Shown: positions 44,409 to 53,187 of the stretch, in pieces
Numbering within the stretch: the stretch's first letter is position 1
Layout of the letters: the number at the start of each line of letters is the position of its first letter
Assembly (NCBI RefSeq): GCF_002234615.1
Contig: NZ_NMQW01000021.1
Location: forward strand, 30,546 to 94,545
DNA length: 64,000 nucleotides
Direction of reading: 5' to 3'
DNA from: Paenibacillus rigui
GTDB lineage: Bacteria > Bacillota > Bacilli > Paenibacillales > NBRC-103111
Notes under the pieces: generated by a model
What the model was told of the DNA's origin: nothing
The model's input: only the letters and a program-made list of their open reading frames with translations
Database searches by the model: none
Program-made: the position numbers and the translations under genes

Positions 44409-47273
44409 ATGTTGAACATGAAGGGAAGTCTTTCCGTACTCATGATAACGGCTATGTGCCTTGGTCTGCTTCCAGCTCCGGTTTCCGCTGTGACAGCCGA
44501 GGAGGTTTACGTGGATTATGCAGTCGATACAGGGGTATCCAATCAAGTGGCAAGCGGATTTTTGCATGGGATGACGGGAGAAGAGCCTGCACAATATTTA
44601 ATTGATGGCATCAAGGTGAGTGCGATAAGAGGAGCCGATCATCATCCGAACCTGCCCAGCCTTTTTGATAATGCAACATATAAGCGAGCGAAGGCGACGG
44701 GAGCGGAGCTTATGGTTGGACTGTATTATTACGCGAGCCAACCGAACAATACGTATTGGCCTGGAGATAACGGGAATTGGACAGCATGGGAAAGCGTTGT
44801 GGAGAGCGTATATCGAGAGTCGGCGGCCAAAGGATATAAGGTGTATTCTTGGATTCCATGGAACGAACCCCGCCTGCAATGGTCGGGTCCTGATAGAACG
44901 ATAGACCGTTACTTAGAAGCACATAAGGTTGCATACCAAAAGCTGAAAGCGCTGAATCCAACGGCTAAGGTGCAGGCGCCGGAAGATCATCAGTATAACT
45001 TTGAATTTATGAAAACATTTCTCACTTATTGTAAAAGTCAGGGCTGCTTGCCGGATATTTTAAGCTGGCATGAATTATCCGCCGGTGCGCTCGATGTCGA
45101 GGCACATACGGCAGAAATAAAGAGCTGGATGCTGGCAAACGGCATCACTCCCATGCCTGTCGCAATAACAGAATATCAAGGCTGCTGCACGTATAACAAC
45201 ATCAATGGATGGGAAAGCGGCATGGCTGTCTCTTATATCGCCAGACTCGAACGATCCTCCCTGCATGGGGTGCAATTCGGACTGAAATCGGCTTGGGATT
45301 ACTCCGGGGATGACCCCAAATTTATGGCGGGCATGGGTGATCTGGCGGACCGTAACAGCGGTACACTGCCCAAAGGCGTATGGTGGGTATATAACGGCTA
45401 TAAGGATATGACGGGACGCCTGGCCAAAGCGGAAACATCAAACAAGCACGTGTTGGAAGTACTGGCCAGTCAAGACGCTGCGATGAACCGTTCAGTTATT
45501 CTCGTCGGAAGCGAGAACTGGAGGGAGCCTTCGGAGATGACACTGCATCTTGATCATCTGGATCGTGTCTCCTACTTGATTCGTAACGGCAAATTGCACC
45601 TGAAGGCAGAGATGATCACGACTGCTGACACGCTCCTAGCCCCGTATACGATGATGGAGGGAGACTATGTCGTGACGAATGGCTCGCTGACGGTAAAGCT
45701 GCCGCCACTGCTGCCGAAAGCGGCTTATCGAATCTATCTCACCTCAGGTACCGCTGAAGCTCCGGTCTACTCTGTTGAAGCAGAGGCGCTCAAGCCGCAA
45801 AGCACGGATGGTCGCGTATACCGGATATTCAATGAATCGGGGGCGGACGGAGGGGCAGCAGCCGTATTGGAATCCAAGTCAATCGGAGATGTGCTAAGTT
45901 ACACGATACCAGTACCATCGGCAGGCCTATATGGGGTAAAGGCGAGAGTCAAGTCGGAATCGAGCCGCGGGATGTTTCAGCTGTATGTAGATGGCAAGGC
46001 GTATGGCGGACCTAAGGACACGTACGGCCCCTTCGATTATTACACGGTTGATTTTGGCAATATCCCGATCCAGGACAGCAGCGCGAAGCTTGAATTTAAG
46101 GTCGTCGGCAAAAATAACTATGCTTCGGACTATTTTATGGTATTCGACTCCTTCTCGCTAAGTAAGCTTGCGGATATGGAATCGCCATTGCCTCAATCTA
46201 TACATCTAACGAATATTCCTGCACGGCTTCATGTTGGAGATACGGTTACATCGGTTGTATATGCCACTTACAGTGCGGCGGAAATAAGACAGATACATCA
46301 AGGGGTGACATTTGGAAGCAGTGATCGAAGCATTGCGGACATAGACGATACAGGCAACGTAAGGGCTATTAGCCCCGGGCAAGCAACGCTCACAGCAGCC
46401 TTCGGAGCACTGCACACGAGCTTCGATGTGACTGTAACCACGCCTGAGCCATCCGGGCCTCAAGCTGCATTAACAGGGACAGAAGCTGTTACAGCAGGAG
46501 CACAATTTACATTGGGCTACCGGCTGAACAACGGACACAATATCTATGCCCAGGATCTAACCTTTACTTATGATCCAGATCAGTTGGACTTTATATCCGC
46601 TGAGCCGGCCAGAAGAGGGACCGTTATTGCAGACCAGACGGTGAAACCGGGTCAAGCTCGCATGCTCTTGGCAAATACCGGGACAGCGTCCGGGGATGCA
46701 AGCGGAGAACAAGTCATTCTTCGCTGGAGGGTAAAGCAAGACGCGGCAGCAGGGTTAACGACGATTGCGTTGTCGAAGGTTGTTGTTGCAGACGCTGCCG
46801 GGTATGAAACGCCATTGGCTGCGGTTTCCCATAGCGTTCGCGTATCGGTTGTAGACAGAACGGCACTTCTTGCGATCATTCATGATGCAGAGAGCAAGCT
46901 AGGCACGGCGGTAGTAGGAACCCAACCGGGCCAATATCCTGCAGGCGCCATAGCGGCGCTGCAAACTGCAACTCAGAAGGCAAAGGCAACGGCCGAGCGA
47001 GCGGATGTGACGTCTGCGGAAATACAGCAAGCCATAACAGACTTAGCTGCTGCAATACACACCTTCATAAACTCCGTTATCGTGCTTCATGGGGACTTGA
47101 ATGGGGATGGAAAATACACCATTGGAGATTTAGCGATGGCTGCAGCTTGCTACGGCAGGACCTCAGCAGATGCCGACTGGGAGCAATTCAGCCAAGCGGA
47201 TTTGAATCAAGACAATCAAATTGATATCGCCGACCTGGCTGTTATTGCGGCACAGCTGACGATGTATCCGTGA
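44409..47273 (+). CDS. Secreted GH39-like glycosidase with CBM, Big2, cohesin, FIVAR and dockerin
   Basis: 954 aa including the start, from the ATG at 44409 (AAGGAAGG six bases upstream). Signal peptide to about residue 29. Clan GH-A barrel about 35-445 with putative acid/base E153 (WIPWNEPRLQW) and nucleophile E255 (AITEYQG). Then a carbohydrate-binding-like beta sandwich about 454-585 (VYSVEAEAL to DYFMVFDSFSL), a bacterial Ig-like Big2 domain about 596-676, a cohesin about 686-814, a FIVAR helical domain about 816-888 and a type I dockerin about 895-950 (two loops DLNGDGKYTIGD and DLNQDNQIDIAD). Carrying both cohesin and dockerin lets it both dock and receive partners. Twelve bases after the anchor gene. 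Substrate unknown; GH39 relatives cut xylosides and arabinosides. Confidence 0.88.
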   Translation: MLNMKGSLSVLMITAMCLGLLPAPVSAVTAEEVYVDYAVDTGVSNQVASGFLHGMTGEEPAQYLIDGIKVSAIRGADHHPNLPSLFDNATYKRAKATGAELMVGLYYYASQPNNTYWPGDNGNWTAWESVVESVYRESAAKGYKVYSWIPWNEPRLQWSGPDRTIDRYLEAHKVAYQKLKALNPTAKVQAPEDHQYNFEFMKTFLTYCKSQGCLPDILSWHELSAGALDVEAHTAEIKSWMLANGITPMPVAITEYQGCCTYNNINGWESGMAVSYIARLERSSLHGVQFGLKSAWDYSGDDPKFMAGMGDLADRNSGTLPKGVWWVYNGYKDMTGRLAKAETSNKHVLEVLASQDAAMNRSVILVGSENWREPSEMTLHLDHLDRVSYLIRNGKLHLKAEMITTADTLLAPYTMMEGDYVVTNGSLTVKLPPLLPKAAYRIYLTSGTAEAPVYSVEAEALKPQSTDGRVYRIFNESGADGGAAAVLESKSIGDVLSYTIPVPSAGLYGVKARVKSESSRGMFQLYVDGKAYGGPKDTYGPFDYYTVDFGNIPIQDSSAKLEFKVVGKNNYASDYFMVFDSFSLSKLADMESPLPQSIHLTNIPARLHVGDTVTSVVYATYSAAEIRQIHQGVTFGSSDRSIADIDDTGNVRAISPGQATLTAAFGALHTSFDVTVTTPEPSGPQAALTGTEAVTAGAQFTLGYRLNNGHNIYAQDLTFTYDPDQLDFISAEPARRGTVIADQTVKPGQARMLLANTGTASGDASGEQVILRWRVKQDAAAGLTTIALSKVVVADAAGYETPLAAVSHSVRVSVVDRTALLAIIHDAESKLGTAVVGTQPGQYPAGAIAALQTATQKAKATAERADVTSAEIQQAITDLAAAIHTFINSVIVLHGDLNGDGKYTIGDLAMAAACYGRTSADADWEQFSQADLNQDNQIDIADLAVIAAQLTMYP

Positions 47274-47368
47274 AAGCAAGTCCCATTTGAAAGCAAGGGA
47301 GAGATCAGGTCATGGACCGGCCTCCTCCTGCTCATATAAAGATTAATTTCAAGGAGGATGTAAATCAA

Positions 47369-50300
47369 ATGCAGCTAAAACGCATCATTAGCAAGCTTCT
47401 TGTTGTAGCTACAACCGTAGCGGCCTTGTCATCGGGTGCCTTACTGGTCCCTACTGCTGCGCAGGCGGCGGAACCCGATCCTGATCCTGTCGTACACGGC
47501 TTAAAGGGAGAGTATTATACGAACTCGGGCTCTCCGCTGTTTAACTTTGGCTCACTAAAATCAACGGTGCTCGATCCGAATTTGGATTTCGGCAGTCTGG
47601 AGACGCCATTCAACATTTTGACCGGGCAGCAGGACAAGGTCAACGTACGCTGGAGCGGGTTTATCGAGCCCCAATATTCAGAGGACTATACATTTTACAT
47701 TACCGGGGATAATGGGTTCCGTCTTTGGATTGATAATCAATTGGTAATCGACCATTGGGTCAATGATTGGGATAAGGAGCAGGTTAGCAAGCCCATTCAT
47801 TTGGAAGCAGCACAAAAATATGCGATCAAAGTGGAATATTTTGAAGATAGCGGAGGTTCAAATATTCATTTGCGCTGGTCGAGTCCGTCTGTCGCCAAAG
47901 CTGCAGTACCTACAGATGCATTAACGCCCCCAAGTGGGTTCTCGTACGGCGGTAAAGTATCCGTAGATGGTGCAACAGCGGAGGTGAAGCTGGATCAGGC
48001 GGTTCAGCAGCTGCCCGCCGGAATGGCCAATCATCTGAGTGTAAAAGTAATGGGCACGGATTGGCCAATAGCCTCGGCAGCCCTCAAATCAAGTGACAGC
48101 AGCACCTTGATCATTAGCTTCCAGAATCCTGTTTACTCCAAGGATGTATGGCTGGTCAGCGCTATGTATGACGGGCAAGGCGGGCTTACATCGCAGGACG
48201 GCACGCTCGTTCCCGCATTTACGAAGTCACTCTCGAACGAGTCGAAGTATCAAATTATGACGCCATGGGCAAGCCAGGTGACGAAGGAACAGGTGCTGCC
48301 GGAATATCCAAGACCGCAGCTTGTACGGAGTCAATGGCAAAATTTGAATGGCGAGTGGGAATTCCAATCGGCTAAGTCGGGAGAGGTAGTTCCGACAGGG
48401 CAGACCTTGAAGGAAAAAATTGTCGTGCCGTTTGCCGCCGAGTCGATCTTGTCAGGGATTCATCGGGTTGAGAATTTAATGTGGTATAAGCGGAGCTTTA
48501 CGATTCCGAATGATTGGAATGGTCAGCGGGTAAAGTTGAATTTTGGTGCAGTCGATTATTTGGCGACGGTATATATCAACGGTGTGCAGGCAGGTACGCA
48601 TAAAGGGGGCTATACGTCGTTCAGCATCGATATCACCGATCAATTGAAGCCGGGCGAGAATGAACTGATCGTTCATGTACTGGACAATACGGATATGGGA
48701 GAGGATCAGGCTGTCGGTAAGCAAACGGTGAAAAAGCTCGGTGGCATTTGGTATACATCCGTCTCCGGTATTTGGCAAACCGTATGGCTGGAGCCCGTAG
48801 CACAGGCTCATATTGAGAAGCTGGATATGACACCTGATCTTCAGAATCAAGTACTGAAGCTGTCCGTCTCAGCCGAGCAGGCGAATAACCTTACTGTTGA
48901 AGCGGTTGCTTTTAAAGACGGTCAAGAAGCGGGAAGAATCAGCGGGCCTGCAGGCCAAGTGCTTCAATTGCCGGTGTCTAATCCCCGGCTATGGTCTCCG
49001 GACGATCCATTCTTGTATGATTTGCAGGTGCAATTGAAAAACGGTACGCAAGTGGTCGATCAAGTCACTAGTTATTTTGGCATGAGAGAAATCAAGCTTG
49101 GTAAGGTCGACGGGATCACAAGACCGCTGCTGAACGGCAAATTCGTTTTCCAGATGGGCCCGCTGGATCAGGGCTTCTACCCGGACGGCATTTACACGGC
49201 GCCGACGGATGACGCACTGAAATTCGATATTCAAACGGTGAAACGAATCGGGATGAATACGATCCGCAAGCATATTAAAGTAGAGCCCGCCCGCTGGTAT
49301 TATTGGGCCGATAAGCTCGGAGTGCTTGTATGGCAGGATATGCCGAGCCTGGAGGATCGCCAAGGTAATCGCGGCTCCGATATTTCACAAGCTGCCAAGA
49401 CTCAGTGGCTTAAGGAATATAAAGAAATGGTGGATCAGCTGCGCAGTGTGCCGTCCATCATCGAATGGACTGTATTTAATGAAGGCTGGGGCGAGTTCGA
49501 CTGGGGCGGCCAGCAAACAAAGGATGCCGTCAACTATGTAAAAAGTCTGGATTCGACACGCCTCATCAACAATGCCAGCGGCTGGCAGGACTCGGGTACA
49601 GGCGACTTGGTTGATATGCACTCCTATCCGGCTCCGAACGCCCCTAATCCTTCGGAAACCCGCGCAGCGGTGCTTGGTGAGTACGGCGGTCTCGGGCTGC
49701 ATACACCAGGGCATGAGTGGAGCCCGCTCGTCTTCTCCTATCAGGAAATGAAGAGCAAAAAAGAGATTACGGACAAATACATTGATTATATTAATCAACT
49801 GAAGAGTTTGAAAGCAAGCCCTGGCTTGAGCGCCGCAATTTATACGCAAATTTCCGACGTGGAATATGAAATCAACGGACTTTTATCTTACGACCGTAAA
49901 GTGGAGAAGTTGGATTTCGATCGCATTACTAAAGCGCATCGGGAATTAATCGGATCGGTGAGTACCTCCGATTTGTCAACAGGCATACAGAACGCAGAGC
50001 AGTTCTACAATACACTCCAAGCGGGTGATAAGCCGGGGCAATATGCGGAGGATGCGCTGAATCGTTTCCGTGCAGCTATCGATGCTGCCAAAGTGGTGCT
50101 TGCCGACAGCAGCTCAACTGCCGGAGATTATCAACAAGCACTAAGCAATGTAACAACCGAGCAGCAGCTTATTTTTACACTGGTTCATGATCCGATTATG
50201 AAAGGGGGCGTAGTGGATTCTTTCGACAGCCCGGCGTTAGGCGGCAAATGGAGCATTTACCGTCCTAATAACAGCAATTGGAGCTTGACTACGAAACCGG

Positions 50301-51613
50301 GCAGCCTCACGATTCAGACGCAGACCGGGGATAGCTACCAGGGCAGCAATTCCATTAAAAACGTATTCTTGCAAAACGCGCCTAACGGCGACTTTGTCAT
50401 CACAACGAAGGTCAATGCACCGGTAAGAAAAAACTTTCAGCAAGCCGGATTGCTAATATGGCAGGATGAAGACAATTATGTGAAATTTGGCCACGTATGG
50501 GATACGGAGGGGGCAACCGGCAAGTCGCTGGAAACGGCCTATGAGAAAAATGCTTCTTACATTAAGGCGACCCACATGGCACTTCATCCGGGCTACGATA
50601 CATCGTATTTGCAAATCCGTAAGGTGGGTAACGTCTATACAACCTATTATTGGGATGGATCAAGCTGGAAGCAGGCTGCGGATCCGGTTACGGTGCAATT
50701 ATCCAATCTGAAAGTAGGCTTTTATGCATTCTCTGCTTCGGATGGAACATCCATTCAAGCTAGTTTCGATTACTTCTCCGCGGGTCCGGTCGTTAATAAT
50801 CCGGCAGCTGTCTTAACAGGTCCTGCTGCAGTAACCCGAGGGCAATCTTTTGATACGACAATAGGGCTAAATAGCGTATCGCAAAGTGTATACGCACAAG
50901 ACCTGAACATCACATTTGATGCCAATCAACTGGAATTCTTATCAGCGGACAGCTTGAAGGAAGGCTGGATTATTGTAGATAAAAAAGCCGACTCCGGTCA
51001 CATCCGGTTCATTACAGCGAATGTCAACGGGGCAAGCGCCAACGGCGATTTATTCCAACTGCATTGGCAAGCGAAAGCAGCAGGTGAGGAAACAGACAGC
51101 AGCATCAGCTTATCCAAGCTGATTATTGCGAATGGCCAAGGCAATGAAACGGAGCTGGAGCCTGCTTCGGTTACCGTGCATATTGCATCGACTGTCGATA
51201 AAACCGCCTTGAATTCGTTAATTACATTGGCACAAGGCAAGCATGATGCGGCAGTAGAAGGCTCGGCGGTAGGTCAATATATGCCTGGTTCCAAGGCGGC
51301 GCTGCAATCGGCGATCGATAAAGCACTTGTGACATATCAGAATCCGGCAGCAACGAAAGCACAGGTGGAGCAGGCGGTTTCCGAGCTGAATGCAGCTGTA
51401 CAGACATTCATCCATTCCGTTGTCACACCACATCCTGGTGATGCGAACGGGGATGGCCAATTCTCCGTCGGCGATTTGGCGATCGTTGCGGCAGCATATG
51501 GCAAGAAATCGACTGACTCGGATTGGGAGCAATATGAAAAAGCGGATCTGAACGGTGACGGTATTGTTGATCTAGTCGATTTGGCTACACTTGCTCAGAA
51601 AATTTTGGAATAA
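47369..51613 (+). CDS. Secreted GH2 glycosidase with PA14, ConA-like, cohesin, FIVAR and dockerin
   Basis: 1414 aa from the ATG at 47369 behind AAGGAGG; an in-frame ATG at 47312 would put 19 residues before a clear signal peptide (cleavage near AQAAEP). PA14 domain about 43-186, GH2 sugar-binding domain about 316-476, immunoglobulin-like domain, then GH2 barrel about 578-861 with acid/base E705 (FNEGWGEFDW) and nucleophile E771 (VLGEYGG). Next FIVAR 866-939, a concanavalin-like DUF1349-type domain 947-1138, cohesin 1145-1272, FIVAR 1275-1351 and dockerin 1356-1413 (loops DANGDGQFSVGD and DLNGDGIVDLVD). An exo-acting beta-glycosidase on the cell surface; linkage cannot be told. Same C-terminal module order as the protein upstream. 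Confidence 0.9.
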   Translation: MQLKRIISKLLVVATTVAALSSGALLVPTAAQAAEPDPDPVVHGLKGEYYTNSGSPLFNFGSLKSTVLDPNLDFGSLETPFNILTGQQDKVNVRWSGFIEPQYSEDYTFYITGDNGFRLWIDNQLVIDHWVNDWDKEQVSKPIHLEAAQKYAIKVEYFEDSGGSNIHLRWSSPSVAKAAVPTDALTPPSGFSYGGKVSVDGATAEVKLDQAVQQLPAGMANHLSVKVMGTDWPIASAALKSSDSSTLIISFQNPVYSKDVWLVSAMYDGQGGLTSQDGTLVPAFTKSLSNESKYQIMTPWASQVTKEQVLPEYPRPQLVRSQWQNLNGEWEFQSAKSGEVVPTGQTLKEKIVVPFAAESILSGIHRVENLMWYKRSFTIPNDWNGQRVKLNFGAVDYLATVYINGVQAGTHKGGYTSFSIDITDQLKPGENELIVHVLDNTDMGEDQAVGKQTVKKLGGIWYTSVSGIWQTVWLEPVAQAHIEKLDMTPDLQNQVLKLSVSAEQANNLTVEAVAFKDGQEAGRISGPAGQVLQLPVSNPRLWSPDDPFLYDLQVQLKNGTQVVDQVTSYFGMREIKLGKVDGITRPLLNGKFVFQMGPLDQGFYPDGIYTAPTDDALKFDIQTVKRIGMNTIRKHIKVEPARWYYWADKLGVLVWQDMPSLEDRQGNRGSDISQAAKTQWLKEYKEMVDQLRSVPSIIEWTVFNEGWGEFDWGGQQTKDAVNYVKSLDSTRLINNASGWQDSGTGDLVDMHSYPAPNAPNPSETRAAVLGEYGGLGLHTPGHEWSPLVFSYQEMKSKKEITDKYIDYINQLKSLKASPGLSAAIYTQISDVEYEINGLLSYDRKVEKLDFDRITKAHRELIGSVSTSDLSTGIQNAEQFYNTLQAGDKPGQYAEDALNRFRAAIDAAKVVLADSSSTAGDYQQALSNVTTEQQLIFTLVHDPIMKGGVVDSFDSPALGGKWSIYRPNNSNWSLTTKPGSLTIQTQTGDSYQGSNSIKNVFLQNAPNGDFVITTKVNAPVRKNFQQAGLLIWQDEDNYVKFGHVWDTEGATGKSLETAYEKNASYIKATHMALHPGYDTSYLQIRKVGNVYTTYYWDGSSWKQAADPVTVQLSNLKVGFYAFSASDGTSIQASFDYFSAGPVVNNPAAVLTGPAAVTRGQSFDTTIGLNSVSQSVYAQDLNITFDANQLEFLSADSLKEGWIIVDKKADSGHIRFITANVNGASANGDLFQLHWQAKAAGEETDSSISLSKLIIANGQGNETELEPASVTVHIASTVDKTALNSLITLAQGKHDAAVEGSAVGQYMPGSKAALQSAIDKALVTYQNPAATKAQVEQAVSELNAAVQTFIHSVVTPHPGDANGDGQFSVGDLAIVAAAYGKKSTDSDWEQYEKADLNGDGIVDLVDLATLAQKILE

Positions 51614-51644
51614 AAGATTGAAGCGGGTAAGGTATCTGTAAAGG

Positions 51645-51947
51645 GTGCCTTATCCGTTACACGTGTTTGCGTGCTCCTGCCGGAACGGAGACGGCAAATA
51701 TTCCATCGCCGATTTGGGCATGGCAGCCGCCGCTTATGGGAAGACTTGGGCAGATGCGGACTGGGAGCTGGTGAAGCAGGCGGATCTAAATCACGACAAT
51801 CAGATGGGGATCGAAGATTTGGCCGTTGTCGCTCAGAAAATACTTGAATCGCTTTATACCTGTGGCGTGACGTTCAGTCACGTCACTTTTTTCACCATAA
51901 CGACGAAAGGCCTATGTTTGGCGTTCAGAAGACTTGTGTATGACTGA
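51645..51947 (+). pseudogene. Orphan dockerin, 3' remnant of a lost third enzyme gene
   Basis: Open frame whose core reads NGDGKYSIADLGMAAAAYGKTWADADWELVKQADLNHDNQMGIEDLAVVAQKILES, a complete type I dockerin apart from the damaged first residues of loop one. No ribosome site or signal peptide, and the frame runs on through the operon terminator, so the natural stop is also gone. It is the tail of a further cohesin/dockerin enzyme gene deleted from the cluster, or duplicated from the GH2 gene just upstream. Confidence 0.8.
51867..51892 (+). terminator. Terminator of the cohesin/dockerin operon
   Basis: Perfect seven-pair stem GTGACGT (51867-51873) and ACGTCAC (51880-51886), loop TCAGTC, then six T. 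Confidence 0.85.
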
Positions 51948-51997
51948 ATAAAGCAAAAAATGACTTTTGCGTGTAAAGACGTTAGGTGTTACCAAAT

Positions 51998-52016
51998 ATT
52001 ACAATTACGTTGTAAT
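51998..52016. promoter_or_regulatory. Palindrome upstream of furanose-type ABC operon
   Basis: ATTACAA-TTACG-TTGTAAT, perfect seven-base arms, ending ten bases before GAGGAGG of the binding protein gene. Candidate operator or short mRNA hairpin; the YesN-type regulator at 58615 could bind nearby. Confidence 0.45.
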
Positions 52017-52041
52017 CAATCATTTTGAGGAGGAAATGCAA

Positions 52042-53091
52042 ATGGCTAAAAGAAAAAATGTCCTGGGGGCACTCGTCACGGCAGCTGTATTTATTTCACT
52101 TGTTACCGGTTGTGGAGGAGCGAACGCGCCCACAACCGCAACGCCTAAAGCGCCTGACGCACCGAAACCGGAGGCAGCCAAGCCAGCTGATACGACGGCT
52201 CAGAAGCCGGCGGGAAAAATTGTCGTAGGCTTTTCCCAGATTGGCGCAGAAAGCGGCTGGCGCGGTGCGGAGACGCAATCCATTCAAGATACGGCAAAAG
52301 CAGACTCTACCATCGAACTGAAATTTTCCGATGCGCAGCAAAAGCAAGAAAATCAAATTAAAGCGATACGCTCATTTATCGCTCAGAAGGTCGATGTCAT
52401 TGCCATGGCTCCTGTCGTCGAAACCGGCTGGGAAGCAGTGTTGAAGGAAGCCAAGGATGCGAAAATACCCGTCATTCTGGTAGACCGTGGCATTGATAAG
52501 AAGAACGAAGATCTGTACACCTCCTTCATCGGCTCCGACTTTATTCTGGAAGGCCAAAATGCGGCAAAGGCCATGGCGGAGCATCTTGGCGATAAGGGCA
52601 ATGTGATCGAGCTGGAAGGCACGGTTGGCGCGAGTGCGGCGATTGATCGTAAAAAAGGGTTCGACGATGAAATGAAGAAGCATCCGAATATCAAAATCGT
52701 CAAATCGCAGAGCGGCGACTTTACCCGTGCTACAGGCAAACAAGTCATGGAAGCGATTCTGAAGTCGCCTGAAGGCAAAGACATTCAAGGCGTGTACGCT
52801 CACAATGACGACATGGCACTGGGAGCGATCCAAGCGATTGAAGAAGCGGGCAAAAAACCAGGAACGGACATTAAGATCGTCTCTGTAGACGGTATTAAGG
52901 AAGCCTTCGAGGCCATCAAAGCAGGTAAGCTCAATACCGTTGTTGAATGCAATCCGCTGCTCGGGCCCCAATTGTTCCAAGCCGCCAAAGATTTGAAGGC
53001 AGGAAAAGAATTGCCGAAGTGGATCAAATCTAACGAAGACGTCTTCTCGGGTCAAAAAGCGATCGATGCGTTGCCAAACCGCAAATACTAA
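52042..53091 (+). CDS. Sugar ABC transporter binding lipoprotein, YtfQ-like
   Basis: 349 aa from the ATG at 52042, eight bases after GAGGAGG. Lipobox LVTGC (Cys24), a Pro/Ala/Lys-rich linker (residues 29-56), then a Peripla_BP_4 fold: IVVGFSQIGAESGWRGAETQSIQ, APVVETGWEAVLKEAKDAKIPVILVDRGI, SFIGSDFILEGQNAA, AHNDDMALGAIQAIEEAG and VECNPLLGPQLF. These match the E. coli YtfQ galactofuranose-binding protein type. It is the first gene of a four-gene importer. A duplicate of the domain is fused into the protein at 59823. Confidence 0.93.
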   Translation: MAKRKNVLGALVTAAVFISLVTGCGGANAPTTATPKAPDAPKPEAAKPADTTAQKPAGKIVVGFSQIGAESGWRGAETQSIQDTAKADSTIELKFSDAQQKQENQIKAIRSFIAQKVDVIAMAPVVETGWEAVLKEAKDAKIPVILVDRGIDKKNEDLYTSFIGSDFILEGQNAAKAMAEHLGDKGNVIELEGTVGASAAIDRKKGFDDEMKKHPNIKIVKSQSGDFTRATGKQVMEAILKSPEGKDIQGVYAHNDDMALGAIQAIEEAGKKPGTDIKIVSVDGIKEAFEAIKAGKLNTVVECNPLLGPQLFQAAKDLKAGKELPKWIKSNEDVFSGQKAIDALPNRKY

Positions 53092-53122
53092 TCGTTTCCC
53101 AATGTAAGCTATAGAAAAAAAG

Positions 53123-53157
53123 CGAAATCAAGAGTGGACTGTGCGCTCTTGATTTCG
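53123..53157 (+). terminator. Intercistronic hairpin after binding protein gene
   Basis: Perfect 12-pair inverted repeat CGAAATCAAGAG (53123-53134) and CTCTTGATTTCG (53146-53157), then TTTCAT. Likely a partial terminator or mRNA-stabilising stem that keeps binding protein levels above ATPase and permease levels. Confidence 0.75.
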
Positions 53158-53187
53158 TTTCATCGTCCGATAAAGGAGTGGAGTGTA

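Noticed and set aside
43318..51613. Classical cellulosome with a multi-cohesin scaffoldin
   Set aside because: Each protein has only one cohesin and no scaffoldin-type cellulose-binding module was seen, so I describe it as a different arrangement.
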